From assembly GCA_017940955.1 (NCBI GenBank), contig JAGAXP010000192.1, positions 1 through 10,594 of the forward strand: DNA of 10,594 bases. The letters are read 5' to 3'. The translations under genes were made by a program, and so were the position numbers. This DNA comes from Oribacterium sp. Its GTDB lineage: Bacteria; Bacillota_A; Clostridia; Lachnospirales; Lachnospiraceae. Positions 1 to 6,527 of the stretch are shown one piece after another. Each line of letters begins with the position of its first letter. The stretch's first letter is position 1. The notes below the pieces were generated by a model that made no database searches, was not told the origin of the DNA, and worked only from the letters and a program-made list of their open reading frames with translations.

Positions 1-33
1 CATATATCCGGTATAACCATGTCGGTTCTCAAA

Positions 34-81
34 CCATCGGGGGACGGTTCTCGCCGGCGAGAACCTTCCCCGGCGGATAAC
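34..81 (+). repeat. REP-like palindromic repeat, copy 1
   Basis: Imperfect GC-rich palindrome with the core GGTTCTCGCCGGCGAGAACC and G-run/C-run outer arms, followed by GGATAAC. It shares this layout and orientation with copies at 3419-3465 and 7476-7524. An extra half-unit (CGGTTCTC, 23-30) lies just to its left. It sits directly after the 3' end of the ABC ATPase gene, so its hairpin may act as a 3' end structure for that operon; that role is inferred. Confidence 0.85.
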
Positions 82-97
82 TCCCCTCAGGTTTTTC

Positions 98-838
98 TTA
101 CTTCTCGTAGGAGAATGTCTGCAAAAACTTCTTAAGTCTTTCAGTCTTTGGTTTTTCAAAGAATTCCTCTGCAATTCCCTCCTCTACAATGTTTCCGCTC
201 TCAAGGAATATCATCCGGTCGGCAACAGCTCTTGCAAATTGCATCTCATGGGTAACGATCAGCATGGTTCTTCCTTCTCTGGCAAGAGCCAGGACAACAT
301 CAAGAACCTCTCTGACCATCTCTGGATCAAGAGCTGCCGTTATCTCATCAAGTAACAAAATCTCCGGATGCATTATAAGCGCCCTTACAATGGCAACTCT
401 CTGTTTCTGACCTCCCGAAAGCTGTCTCGGATAGTAATCCTTTTTTTCAAAAAGTCCTACCCTTTCCAGAAGCTCCATGGCTTCCTTCTCAACTTCCTTC
501 TTACTCCTCTTCTTTACTTTAACAGGAGCCAGCACTACATTCTCAAGCACAGTCATATGCGGGAAAAGGTCATAGCTCTGAAATACCATTCCGATTCTTT
601 CTCTGAGCTTTACCAGGTCACTGCCTTCCATTCTGACAGGATTACCGTCAAGTATTATCTCACCTTCCTGAATTTCCTCGAGAGCATTAAGACACCTTAA
701 AAATGTGCTCTTTCCGCATCCTGAAGGTCCGACTATGACCACAACCTCTCCTTTTTTTACCGTAAGGCTAATGTTTTCAAAAACCGGCAGATCACCGTAC
801 CGTTTGCTTATGTTCTTTACCTGTAATATCTCTTCCAT
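98..838 (-). CDS. Polar amino acid ABC transporter, ATP-binding protein (GlnQ-like)
   Basis: Cytoplasmic ATPase subunit that powers a polar amino acid importer (PAAT/3.A.1.3 family). From the chosen start it is 246 residues, normal for GlnQ/TcyN-type proteins. Visible motifs are Walker A GPSGCGKS (37-44), Q-loop MVFQ (Q87), signature LSGGQ (140-144), Walker B ILLLDE (160-165) and the H-loop histidine (H197) in VTHEM. After the Walker B Glu it reads DEITAALDPE, where most relatives have DEPTSALDPE. A longer reading frame begins at 862, but the start at 838 is preferred because GGGAG lies just upstream and the ATG falls one base after the TGA of the preceding permease, which suggests translational coupling. 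It is the last gene of the four-gene operon. The substrate cannot be read from the ATPase. Confidence 0.95.
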   Translation of the reverse strand: MEEILQVKNISKRYGDLPVFENISLTVKKGEVVVIVGPSGCGKSTFLRCLNALEEIQEGEIILDGNPVRMEGSDLVKLRERIGMVFQSYDLFPHMTVLENVVLAPVKVKKRSKKEVEKEAMELLERVGLFEKKDYYPRQLSGGQKQRVAIVRALIMHPEILLLDEITAALDPEMVREVLDVVLALAREGRTMLIVTHEMQFARAVADRMIFLESGNIVEEGIAEEFFEKPKTERLKKFLQTFSYEK

Positions 839-839
839 C

Positions 840-1508
840 TCAGTTCTCCCATTTCTTTTCAAGATATTTCGAAAGCAGACTTATGGGCCAGCAGGCCAGA
901 AAATACAACAGGAATATGACTAAGAATACTCCGAAGGCTGCATTCGGTGAAGCCTTACGGTTAGCCTCTATGATCTGCTGTCCCACCTTCAATACCTCAA
1001 CGATTCCTATCATCATCACAAGACTGGTGGTCTTTATCATTCGGGTTATCAGGTTTATGGATAACGGGATCATCCTTCTGATTATCTGCGGTACTATCAC
1101 ATAAACATAGGTCTGTAATTTGGTAAGTCCCAGAGACATACTGCTTTCATACTGGATCACGGGAATGCTGAGAAGCGAGCCTCTCACGAGATCCGCCATC
1201 TCCGCCGTACCCCAGAAAGAGAATACGATTATTGAAGCTGTCTCGGCTGAAAGATTGATACCAAGGGCTTTTGTTGATCCAAAATAAACTATGAAGAGCA
1301 GCACCATCTGAGGCATTATCCTCACGATCTCCAGGTATATCCTTGAGATCACTGTTATCACAGGATTTTTGAGCGCCATCATTATCCCGACCGCAACTCC
1401 CAACACAATGCTTATCACCACCGATATCATGCTTATCTTAAGCGATACCAGAAGACCCGTCAGAAGCCTCAGCATATTGCTTCCCTTCAATAAAACTTCA
1501 AATCCCAT
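840..1508 (-). CDS. Polar amino acid ABC transporter, permease (second)
   Basis: Inner-membrane permease of the same importer, about 222 residues, the usual HisM/GlnP size. It has several hydrophobic segments and the cytoplasmic EAA-loop signature around EMADLVRGSLLSIP...ESSMSLGLTKLQTYVYVIVPQ, which docks on the ATPase. The motif KTTSLVMMIGIVEVL is typical of His/Glu/Gln-type permeases. A longer frame starts at 1562, but the ATG at 1508 has GGGAG about 9 bases upstream and begins 4 bases after the stop of the preceding permease. Its TGA overlaps the region of the ATPase start. It probably forms a heterodimer with the permease at 1513-2172. Confidence 0.94.
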   Translation of the reverse strand: MGFEVLLKGSNMLRLLTGLLVSLKISMISVVISIVLGVAVGIMMALKNPVITVISRIYLEIVRIMPQMVLLFIVYFGSTKALGINLSAETASIIVFSFWGTAEMADLVRGSLLSIPVIQYESSMSLGLTKLQTYVYVIVPQIIRRMIPLSINLITRMIKTTSLVMMIGIVEVLKVGQQIIEANRKASPNAAFGVFLVIFLLYFLACWPISLLSKYLEKKWEN

Positions 1509-1512
1509 CTCA

Positions 1513-2172
1513 TCACACTCCCAAGGTTTTAAATCTTGCTTTCTTCTCGATAAGGTTTCCAAGGAAAGATACCGGAAGAAGCATTATCACATAGAATACA
1601 ACAAGCAAAAACAACGCTTCGGTAGTGTCGTAGTAGAGTCCTATGAGATCCTTCGCCGTAAACATGAGATCCATGAGACTGATGGCCGAAAAAACACTGG
1701 TCTCCTTCAGAAGGAAGATAACATTGGCGACTATTCCGGGAACACTTAGGGATAAGGCTTCCGGAAAGATAACATAGGTGAAAAGCTGCCTTTGTGTGAG
1801 TCCCAGTGCCATGGCACCCTCAGTCTGGGATACCGGAACCCCGTCTAGACCGCTCCTGAAAACCTCTGCCATATAGCTTCCTCCCAAAAGTCCGAGGCCG
1901 ATAAAGCCGCAGGTCTCCGCCGGGATAGATATCCCGATTTTTGGAAGTCCAAAATAAATAAAAAACAACTGCACCAGCAGGGGAGTATTTCTGAACAATT
2001 CAATATATACCTTTGAAATCTGAGAAAGCACCGGCACCTTGAAATGGATAACAAATGCAGCAAGGACACCTATTATCAGTGAAAGCATTATGCCAAGCCA
2101 TCCGATCTTTACAGTCAGAAAGAATGCCTCTATGTATAAAGGGATATATGAGTTTATTACTTCTTGATTCAT
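1513..2172 (-). CDS. Polar amino acid ABC transporter, permease (first)
   Basis: Membrane permease of 219 residues. The hallmark YIELFRNTPLLVQLFFIYFGLP is present in the first third, and the EAA-loop segment YMAEVFRSGLDGVPVSQTEGAMALGLTQRQLF follows, both standard for the HisM/GlnP family. Hydrophobic stretches near residues 10-40, 65-85, 90-110 and 185-205 are membrane segments. The start at 2172 is the first Met and has AGGAAC and GGAAC 10-17 bases upstream, a rather weak or distant site for this operon. It is separated from the binding-protein gene by a 168-base gap with three hairpins, which may lower its expression relative to that gene (inference). Confidence 0.94.
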   Translation of the reverse strand: MNQEVINSYIPLYIEAFFLTVKIGWLGIMLSLIIGVLAAFVIHFKVPVLSQISKVYIELFRNTPLLVQLFFIYFGLPKIGISIPAETCGFIGLGLLGGSYMAEVFRSGLDGVPVSQTEGAMALGLTQRQLFTYVIFPEALSLSVPGIVANVIFLLKETSVFSAISLMDLMFTAKDLIGLYYDTTEALFLLVVFYVIMLLPVSFLGNLIEKKARFKTLGV

Positions 2173-2198
2173 TAATTTGTTCCGTTCCTAAAATAATG

Positions 2199-2305
2199 AA
2201 AGAATCTTTACAGATTCTTTTGAACCGCTCAAAGCCGCATGGCTCCCACGATTAAAGTGCGAATCGTGGGTAGACATGAATATGGGAGAGCCCGAAAGCT
2301 CTCCC
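2199..2305 (-). other. Three-hairpin intercistronic region; possible IS605-type right end / omega-RNA-like remnant
   Basis: The gap between the binding-protein and first permease genes holds three perfect hairpins. Read on the minus strand they are an 8-bp stem (2284-2291/2298-2305, loop UUUCGG), a 9-bp stem CCCACGATT/AATCGTGGG (2245-2253/2262-2270), and a 9-bp A/T-rich stem AAAGAATCT/AGATTCTTT (2199-2207/2212-2220). Between the last two the minus strand reads AGCCATGCGG, CTTTGAGCGG, then TTCAA. A CCCACG..CGTGGGAG stem followed by a 3' TTCAA resembles right ends of IS200/IS605 elements, where TnpB guide RNAs end; that resemblance is from memory. No tnpB is present. The plainer alternative is a set of intercistronic mRNA-stabilising or attenuating hairpins. 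Confidence 0.5.
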
Positions 2306-2340
2306 TGACCTTTTACCAGAGTCTGCAAATAATATACTTT

Positions 2341-3228
2341 TTACCCTGAAACTTTTCCGCCTTCTACAACGAGGGTCTCTTCATAGTCTTTTCCATAGGT
2401 ATCTATAAGGGTTGCCTCATAATCTGCATGGAAGAATTTCTCGTCCCCAAGGCTTACTATTTCTTCATTGAGCCAGTCAAGAAGAGTACTGTTCCCCTTT
2501 GACACTGCAGGTGCGATGGTATCCTGGCTTCCGAGTGAAGGGATACCGACTGTATATCCCTCATTCTCGATGGCGTAAGCGATAACCTCTGTGTTATCGT
2601 TTGCCCAGGCAACACCGGTTCCGTTTTCAAAAGATGTCTTGGCTGTCGCATAAGTATCAAACTTCTGTAGCTTGATGTCAGGATACTCCTTTTCAAGATA
2701 AGTCTCAGCTGTAGTACCCGAAATTACGATAACCAGGTCATCCGCGGAGATCTGATCCAGACTCTCGATAACATTATCATTATGTGATACGACTCCCAGT
2801 GCAACATTCATGTAAGGAAGTGCAAAATCAACCTTCTCTGCTCTTTCTTCTGTAACTGTAAAGTTTGCAAGAACGATATCTACTTTACCGGTTTCCAGAT
2901 ACTCAACTCTGCTGGCTGCCTCAGTTGATACATAGTTAATCTCTACTCCCAGATCCTTGCCGAGTCTCTCGGCGAGATAAACGTCATAGCCCTGATACTC
3001 ACCGTTTTCATCAACATAACCAAAAGGATTCTTGTCTGAAAAAACTCCTATGTTGATGGTTCCGCTTTCCTTGATCTCATCAAGAGTTCTATATACTTTG
3101 CTGTCCCCCTTTGCCTCAGCTTCCGTTGATTTTTCAGTGCCTGCCGGAACACTGTTTGTTTGGCATCCTGCCAATGTTCCTGCCACCACTGCGGCGCCAA
3201 GTACTGCTGCAATAATCTTGTTTTTCAT
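2341..3228 (-). CDS. Polar amino acid ABC transporter, substrate-binding lipoprotein
   Basis: Extracytoplasmic solute-binding protein that delivers an amino acid to the permease pair; about 295 residues. The N-terminus is a lipoprotein signal: a short basic start, a hydrophobic stretch, and lipobox L-A-G-C with Cys22 as the lipidated residue. The mature part begins with an acidic, low-complexity linker. It continues as a SBP_bac_3 fold (IKESGTINIGVFSDKNPFGYVDENGEYQGYDVYLAERLG, then KVDIVLANFTVTEERAEKVDFALPYM), with the hinge-region motif GTTAETYLEK. The start at 3228 is chosen over an upstream frame because AAAGGAGGAG sits just before it and the signal peptide begins there. GTTAETYL and NFTVTEERAEKVDF recall the CjaA/PEB1 group (cysteine, aspartate/glutamate); the substrate is not settled. 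It is the first gene of the operon. Confidence 0.94.
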   Translation of the reverse strand: MKNKIIAAVLGAAVVAGTLAGCQTNSVPAGTEKSTEAEAKGDSKVYRTLDEIKESGTINIGVFSDKNPFGYVDENGEYQGYDVYLAERLGKDLGVEINYVSTEAASRVEYLETGKVDIVLANFTVTEERAEKVDFALPYMNVALGVVSHNDNVIESLDQISADDLVIVISGTTAETYLEKEYPDIKLQKFDTYATAKTSFENGTGVAWANDNTEVIAYAIENEGYTVGIPSLGSQDTIAPAVSKGNSTLLDWLNEEIVSLGDEKFFHADYEATLIDTYGKDYEETLVVEGGKVSG

Positions 3229-3335
3229 AATCTTCTCCTCCTTTGGGAAATCGAAACATCGCAAAGGCCTTCCCCAAAAACCTTTTGATTTCCTCAATTT
3301 CTTAATCAGATTATGCCACCTTGGTGCCGGTTCGT

Positions 3336-3341
3336 ATAATA
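3336..3341 (-). promoter_or_regulatory. Candidate -10 of the ABC importer operon
   Basis: On the minus strand TATTAT lies about 110 bases before the binding-protein start. The matching -35 position (3359-3364, TATATC) is poor, which would fit a promoter needing an activator. The palindrome at 3366-3394 is then centred about 50 bases upstream of the likely transcription start. Confidence 0.35.
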
Positions 3342-3365
3342 CCGGTGTTTTATCGCTGGATATAA

Positions 3366-3394
3366 ATATTACCTATCGCTGCGATAGGTAATAT
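3366..3394. promoter_or_regulatory. 29-bp perfect palindrome, probable operator
   Basis: Two 14-base arms (ATATTACCTATCGC and its exact reverse complement) flank one central base. Inside is TATCGC-T-GCGATA, which fits the T-N11-A form of LysR-type regulator boxes. It lies between the divergent importer operon and mnmA, close to the importer's candidate -10, so an operator for the importer is the natural reading. The regulator is not in the window. Confidence 0.6.
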
Positions 3395-3418
3395 GCCGAT
3401 GCCGCAATACCACCGCAG

Positions 3419-3465
3419 CCACCGGGGAAGGTTCTCGACGGCGAGAACCTTCCCCAGTGGATAAC
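3419..3465 (+). repeat. REP-like palindromic repeat, copy 2
   Basis: Second copy of the GC-rich palindrome (CCACCGGGGAAGGTTCTCG, then ACGG, then CGAGAACCTTCCCCAGTGG) followed by GGATAAC. The paired changes AAGG/CCTT keep the stem intact compared with copy 3 (ACGG/CCGT), which is compensatory variation. It lies between the divergent importer operon and mnmA, 21 bases before the mnmA -35. Confidence 0.85.
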
Positions 3466-3486
3466 CTGTTGTTTTCGTAAAAACAT

Positions 3487-3515
3487 TTTACATTGGACAA
3501 AACCCATGGGATAAT
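3487..3515 (+). promoter_or_regulatory. mnmA promoter (sigma-A type)
   Basis: TTTACA (3487-3492), exactly 17 bases, then GATAAT (3510-3515); each hexamer differs from consensus by one base. Transcription would start near 3522, giving a short leader of about 57 bases before mnmA. Confidence 0.7.
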
Positions 3516-3578
3516 GTGCTACACGACATTCATCGTCCCAAAGGGAAGATTCTAAACCGGAATCAGAAAGGATTATAT

Positions 3579-4637
3579 ATGTCAAAGGTTATTGTAGGCA
3601 TGTCCGGAGGAGTGGACAGTGCGGTTGCTGCATATCTGCTGAAGCAGGAAGGACATGAGATTATAGGAGTGACCCTCCGTACCTGGCAGTCAAAGGATGG
3701 AAAAGAAAGCAGATGCTGCGAGATCGATGATGCAAGAAGGGTAGCGTGGAAGCTTGGAATTAAATATTATCCCTTCAACTGCATTGCGGAATTTGAGAAA
3801 AACGTCACAAAACCTTTTGTCAATGACTACATCTCAGGCAGAACCCCGAATCCATGCACCAGATGCAACAGATACGTAAAATGGGACAAGATGCTTTACG
3901 TGGCAAAGGTAATGGAGGCGGATTACATAGCCACCGGACATTATGCCGAGGTGGTGAAGCTTGAAAACGGAAGGTTCACTTTTAAGCAGGCGCTGCATGC
4001 AAAAAAGGATCAGACATATATGCTGTACTCACTTACCCAGGATCAGATCCGGGCAACTTTGATGCCTCTCGGGAAGCTTACCAAGGATGAAGTCAGGAAG
4101 ATTGCTTTGGAGGCCGGTCTTCCGGTTGCGGAAAAACCGGATTCCCAGGAAATATGTTTTGTCAGTGAGGGTACGAACTACACTGACTATATAGCAGAGT
4201 ACTCGGATGCGCCTATGCCTGAGGCCGGTAATTTCGTTGATGAAAAAGGAAATGTACTGGGAGTTCATAAAGGCATCATCCACTATACCGTTGGCCAGAG
4301 AAAGGGTCTTGGTATCGCGCTGGGATATCCTGCTTATGTAAAGGCAATAAGAGCCGACCGTAACGAGGTTGTTATCGGGAGTGAAGAGTCGCTTTTCAGT
4401 GATGAGATAATATGCGGAGACATTAACCTTATGAGTATACCTGAGCTTACAGGGAAGCTTCATTGTAATGTTAAAGTCCGCTATCATCATCCCGGCCAGG
4501 GGGCGTACCTTGAGCGGGTGGATAATGACCATATAAAGGTACATTTTGACTCTCCCGTCAGGGCCGCTGCTCCGGGGCAGGCAGCTGTGTTCTATGACGA
4601 AAACGACTGCGTGATTGGGGGAGGAGTAATCTGCTGA
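3579..4637 (+). CDS. mnmA: tRNA-specific 2-thiouridylase MnmA
   Basis: Cytoplasmic enzyme that adenylates and then thiolates C2 of wobble uridine U34 in Lys/Glu/Gln tRNAs, taking sulfur from an IscS-type persulfide relay. It is 352 residues, normal for MnmA. The PP-loop SGGVDS is at 9-14, the first active-site region NPCTRCN at 91-97 (Cys96 aligns with the NPDxxCN cysteine of E. coli), then the tRNA/ATP segment ATGHYAEV and the second catalytic Cys193 in SQEICFV. HYTVGQRKGLGIA follows in the central domain, and a C-terminal beta-barrel ends in GGGVIC. An upstream in-frame Met at 3516 is rejected because GAAAGGA lies 7-8 bases before the ATG at 3579 and the protein family begins there. The gene appears monocistronic, with its own promoter and a strong terminator at 4738-4787. 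The Cys in place of Asp in NPDxxCN is noted as a variant. Confidence 0.95.
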   Translation: MSKVIVGMSGGVDSAVAAYLLKQEGHEIIGVTLRTWQSKDGKESRCCEIDDARRVAWKLGIKYYPFNCIAEFEKNVTKPFVNDYISGRTPNPCTRCNRYVKWDKMLYVAKVMEADYIATGHYAEVVKLENGRFTFKQALHAKKDQTYMLYSLTQDQIRATLMPLGKLTKDEVRKIALEAGLPVAEKPDSQEICFVSEGTNYTDYIAEYSDAPMPEAGNFVDEKGNVLGVHKGIIHYTVGQRKGLGIALGYPAYVKAIRADRNEVVIGSEESLFSDEIICGDINLMSIPELTGKLHCNVKVRYHHPGQGAYLERVDNDHIKVHFDSPVRAAAPGQAAVFYDENDCVIGGGVIC

Positions 4638-4737
4638 CAAAAACATATCATCATTATCATTTCAAACCTTTACTGACAACCCTGTCTTCCTGTTCGCATC
4701 CGCAAAAAGTAATGATTACTTCTTCAGGTTTCTATTC

Positions 4738-4787
4738 AAAAAACGGAAGAGCGTGGGTCTCGCTAAGACCTCTCTCTTCCGTTTTTT
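4738..4787. terminator. Bidirectional rho-independent terminator
   Basis: Perfect 14-base inverted repeat AAAAAACGGAAGAG / CTCTTCCGTTTTTT with an inner GGTCT/AGACC hairpin and T-runs on both strands. It ends mnmA (plus strand) and the lipoprotein-ATPase cassette (minus strand), which converge here. Confidence 0.93.
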
Positions 4788-4788
4788 G

Positions 4789-4863
4789 TTAATGCTCAAC
4801 TTCTGTTGGCGGGTATGCCAGAGCCGCCATGTATACGAAGTCGTCCTTGTCCCAGACAAAGGT
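4789..4863 (-). pseudogene. Possible lost C-terminus of the lipoprotein (in-frame after TGA)
   Basis: In the same frame as the lipoprotein, directly after its TGA, 24 sense codons read TFVWDKDDFVYMAALAYPPT... and then stop. The composition (aromatic and acidic, VWDKDDFVY) looks like real protein and like the ending of small lipoproteins that carry a DxNxDG motif. The TAA falls just before the terminator, as a true gene end would. Truncation by a point mutation is the simplest reading. Confidence 0.4.
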
Positions 4864-5280
4864 TCACCACATCTCAGGTGAATCTTCCTCTCCTACGATA
4901 ATGCGCACATCCGTGTTCCCGTCGTCGTTATAATCATCAAACTCTACCGTAGCTTTTTCATATTGCTCATTGGTTAGCTTTTCGGGATAGTCTACCTGCA
5001 AAAATAAATTCTGTTTAGGCTCATCATAGTACAACTCAACTCTGTCACCGAAGACACAGGCACAGACGTCAATATTCTGCCCGTCCAGACTGAGGTTTCC
5101 ATAGCCGTCTATGGTTCCCCATGTCCGCCAGTCCTGTCCTTCGATGCCGCCTCCGTCCTCCTGTTTATTTTCCGCTGAGTTGATACTATTTTCCGTCGTG
5201 CTGATACCGGATGCCATGTCACAGGCCGTCAGAAAGCTCAGCAGCAAAACAGCGGATATAGTTAACATAATTCTTCTCAT
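4864..5280 (-). CDS. Small putative lipoprotein, unknown function
   Basis: 138 residues. The N-terminus is a lipoprotein signal with lipobox L-T-A-C (Cys20), so the mature protein should be anchored outside the membrane. A Ser/Asn/Glu/Gly-rich linker (21-50) follows, then a compact domain WRTWGTIDGYGNLSLDGQNIDVCACVFGDRVELYYDE. Near the end is DDYNDDGNTDVRII, an Asp-rich loop like the calcium-binding DxNxDGxxD motif of EF-hand, dockerin and FG-GAP proteins. The start has a strong GGGAGGAAA site and lies 15 bases after the ATPase stop, so the two are co-transcribed. Past the TGA at 4864-4866 the same frame stays open for 24 sense codons (TFVWDKDDFVYMAALA...) to a TAA at 4789-4791, just before the terminator. 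The gene may therefore be a nonsense-truncated form of a protein of about 163 residues. I do not recognise the family. Confidence 0.85.
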   Translation of the reverse strand: MRRIMLTISAVLLLSFLTACDMASGISTTENSINSAENKQEDGGGIEGQDWRTWGTIDGYGNLSLDGQNIDVCACVFGDRVELYYDEPKQNLFLQVDYPEKLTNEQYEKATVEFDDYNDDGNTDVRIIVGEEDSPEMW

Positions 5281-5295
5281 AATTATTTCCTCCCT

Positions 5296-6384
5296 TTAAT
5301 CATCACCCCAAAGTTCAACGAAACTGTCAAATCTGGGGAGATTTATTTTCAAATATCCTCTTTTACTTCCATCCACCAGATGCTTATTTATGAGATTATT
5401 TCTGAATACATTATATGATGCCGGATTTTTCATCAAAGACTTTATGTCCTCTGTTTTCCCATCTTTTGTTTTACAGATGCATCTGACCATTTCCTTTTCG
5501 CCTTCTGTCAGCTTCTGCCATATCATATCATATGAATCTTTAAACATTATGTTCTCAAAGGCCGGCATTAGATCTTCAAGAGTCTCATTTTCCTTTTTGC
5601 AAAAATATAATGAACCAAGAACCTGATACGCATAAGCATAACCCCGTGTTGTTTGTTCAATCTTTTTGGCTTCAAATGAGTCTATATCAAGTAAGTCCTG
5701 ATATCTGTTCACTATGTCGTATTTGTTTAGAGTTGTTGCTTCAATAGCGTCAGCTCTTTTAAAAAAGGTAAGGTTTTTCTCAGTTGAAAATTCTTCAATG
5801 TTCTCCGAGAGTCCTGTCACAACAAGATAGAGTTCTGCTCCCACAACTATCATTGACCCTATTATCGAAAGAAGCTTGACTGTTTCTTCTGTTTTGGAAA
5901 TATCATCTATCCCAACAAGTATCCTGTACTTCTTTTTGTTGGCTGTCTCTATCATTTTTATTATTGCAGCTTCTTCGGATTTATGAAACTTTTCAATGCT
6001 TTTTGTATTTGTGACCTTTACGCTCCCTTCTCCTGACGCACCATGAAAACTTCCTCCGAGAGATGCACTGAAACTTTTTTCAATTGTCTTGTTATTTATA
6101 CCTAAACCTTTTTCGCTTGCAAGTAGATCATGAAATGTAGCAATTGTATTTCCGGCAGAGGAAAGGTTATATACAAGCCAGTTTTTCTCTTCCTTTAACG
6201 CCTTCATAATCCTTCCATATTCAACTGATTTGCCGGACCCACGAAGACCTGTGATCTTATAAACATGTTTTTCAGATTCATCACTTTTAAAATTTGCAAT
6301 TACAGTATCAGCAATACCTGTATCTATATATGCTTTGCCTGCCAGCCCCGGAGTTCTGGTAAACGGATCAATTTTGGGTGTCAT
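5296..6384 (-). CDS. P-loop ATPase (AAA/STAND-like), unknown role
   Basis: 362 residues. The N-terminus KIDPFTRTPGLAGKAYID is a short lead-in found before the P-loop in orphan AAA_16/STAND-type ATPases. Walker A GLRGSGKS is at 46-53 and Walker B RILVGIDD at 154-161; the strand LYLVVTGL (186-192) resembles a sensor-1 strand. A Gly/Ser-rich insertion (SASLGGSFHGASGEGSVKV, about 106-124) lies between the Walker motifs. The C-terminal 80 residues (LTEGEKEMVRCIC...NVFRNNLINKHLVDGSKRGYLKINLPRF) look like a winged helix that could bind DNA or a partner. GGAGG lies 7 bases before the ATG. It heads a two-gene unit with the lipoprotein. The unit is visibly more A/T-rich than mnmA or the ABC genes, suggesting separate acquisition. 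Function is not assignable: it could be a signalling switch, regulator or defence-type ATPase. Confidence 0.88.
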   Translation of the reverse strand: MTPKIDPFTRTPGLAGKAYIDTGIADTVIANFKSDESEKHVYKITGLRGSGKSVEYGRIMKALKEEKNWLVYNLSSAGNTIATFHDLLASEKGLGINNKTIEKSFSASLGGSFHGASGEGSVKVTNTKSIEKFHKSEEAAIIKMIETANKKKYRILVGIDDISKTEETVKLLSIIGSMIVVGAELYLVVTGLSENIEEFSTEKNLTFFKRADAIEATTLNKYDIVNRYQDLLDIDSFEAKKIEQTTRGYAYAYQVLGSLYFCKKENETLEDLMPAFENIMFKDSYDMIWQKLTEGEKEMVRCICKTKDGKTEDIKSLMKNPASYNVFRNNLINKHLVDGSKRGYLKINLPRFDSFVELWGDD

Positions 6385-6407
6385 TACTTTTCCTCCATGT
6401 TTTTTAC

Positions 6408-6438
6408 TATATATCAGATAATTTTACGTTTCATTACT
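6408..6438 (-). promoter_or_regulatory. Candidate extended -10 promoter of the ATPase-lipoprotein cassette
   Basis: On the minus strand TG-A-TATATA (TATATA at 6408-6413) forms an extended -10 about 24 bases before the ATG. The -35 position (about 6431-6436) is poor and falls inside the first 17-bp repeat, so a protein on that repeat would touch polymerase. Confidence 0.45.
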
Positions 6439-6490
6439 AAAAGCGTTGTTTTTTTACTTTTCATTACTATGATATCAATATTTTACTTTT
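6422..6490. repeat. Iterated ~30-bp-spaced direct repeats upstream of the ATPase
   Basis: On the plus strand TTTTACGTTTCATTACT (6422-6438) and TTTTACTTTTCATTACT (6452-6468) differ at one of 17 positions and are spaced exactly 30 bases. A third, partial copy, TTTTACTTTT (6481-6490), follows at 29. Shorter TTTAC units occur at 6402-6407 and near 6501. A spacing of about three helical turns places the copies on one face of the DNA, as in operators bound cooperatively. The array covers the ATPase promoter region. Confidence 0.65.
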
Positions 6491-6527
6491 GGCTCAATAC
6501 TTTACTGATTTCAGATTACAAAAATAA

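Noticed and set aside
3395..3425. T-box-like minus-strand sequence GCGGTGGTATTGCGG before the importer operon
   Set aside because: It only loosely resembles GGGTGGNACCGCG, overlaps the edge of REP copy 2, and lacks the specifier stem and a terminator/antiterminator pair.
3458..3466. DnaA-box-like TTATCCAC on the minus strand in the REP tails
   Set aside because: It is part of the conserved REP tail in all three copies, differs from TTATCCACA at the last base, and no origin genes are nearby.
3516..3578. Longer N-terminus for MnmA starting at 3516
   Set aside because: MnmA proteins begin just before the PP-loop; the ribosome binding site is placed for 3579, and 3516 falls right next to the -10 element.
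4029..4646. 205-codon open frame on the minus strand inside mnmA
   Set aside because: It is the antisense shadow of a well-conserved enzyme gene, has no ribosome binding site of note, and its product resembles nothing.
4843..4866. Selenocysteine codon at the lipoprotein TGA, with a CCT-TGTC-TGG-GACA-AGG hairpin just downstream
   Set aside because: The hairpin loop is about 10 bases after TGA, closer than bacterial SECIS loops (16 or more), and the context (after Trp, near the C-terminus) does not fit a selenoprotein; a nonsense mutation is simpler.
6422..6490. CRISPR-like array (17-base repeats, 12-13-base spacers)
   Set aside because: Repeats and spacers are far too short, A/T-rich, only two full copies, and no cas genes are present; promoter operators fit better.
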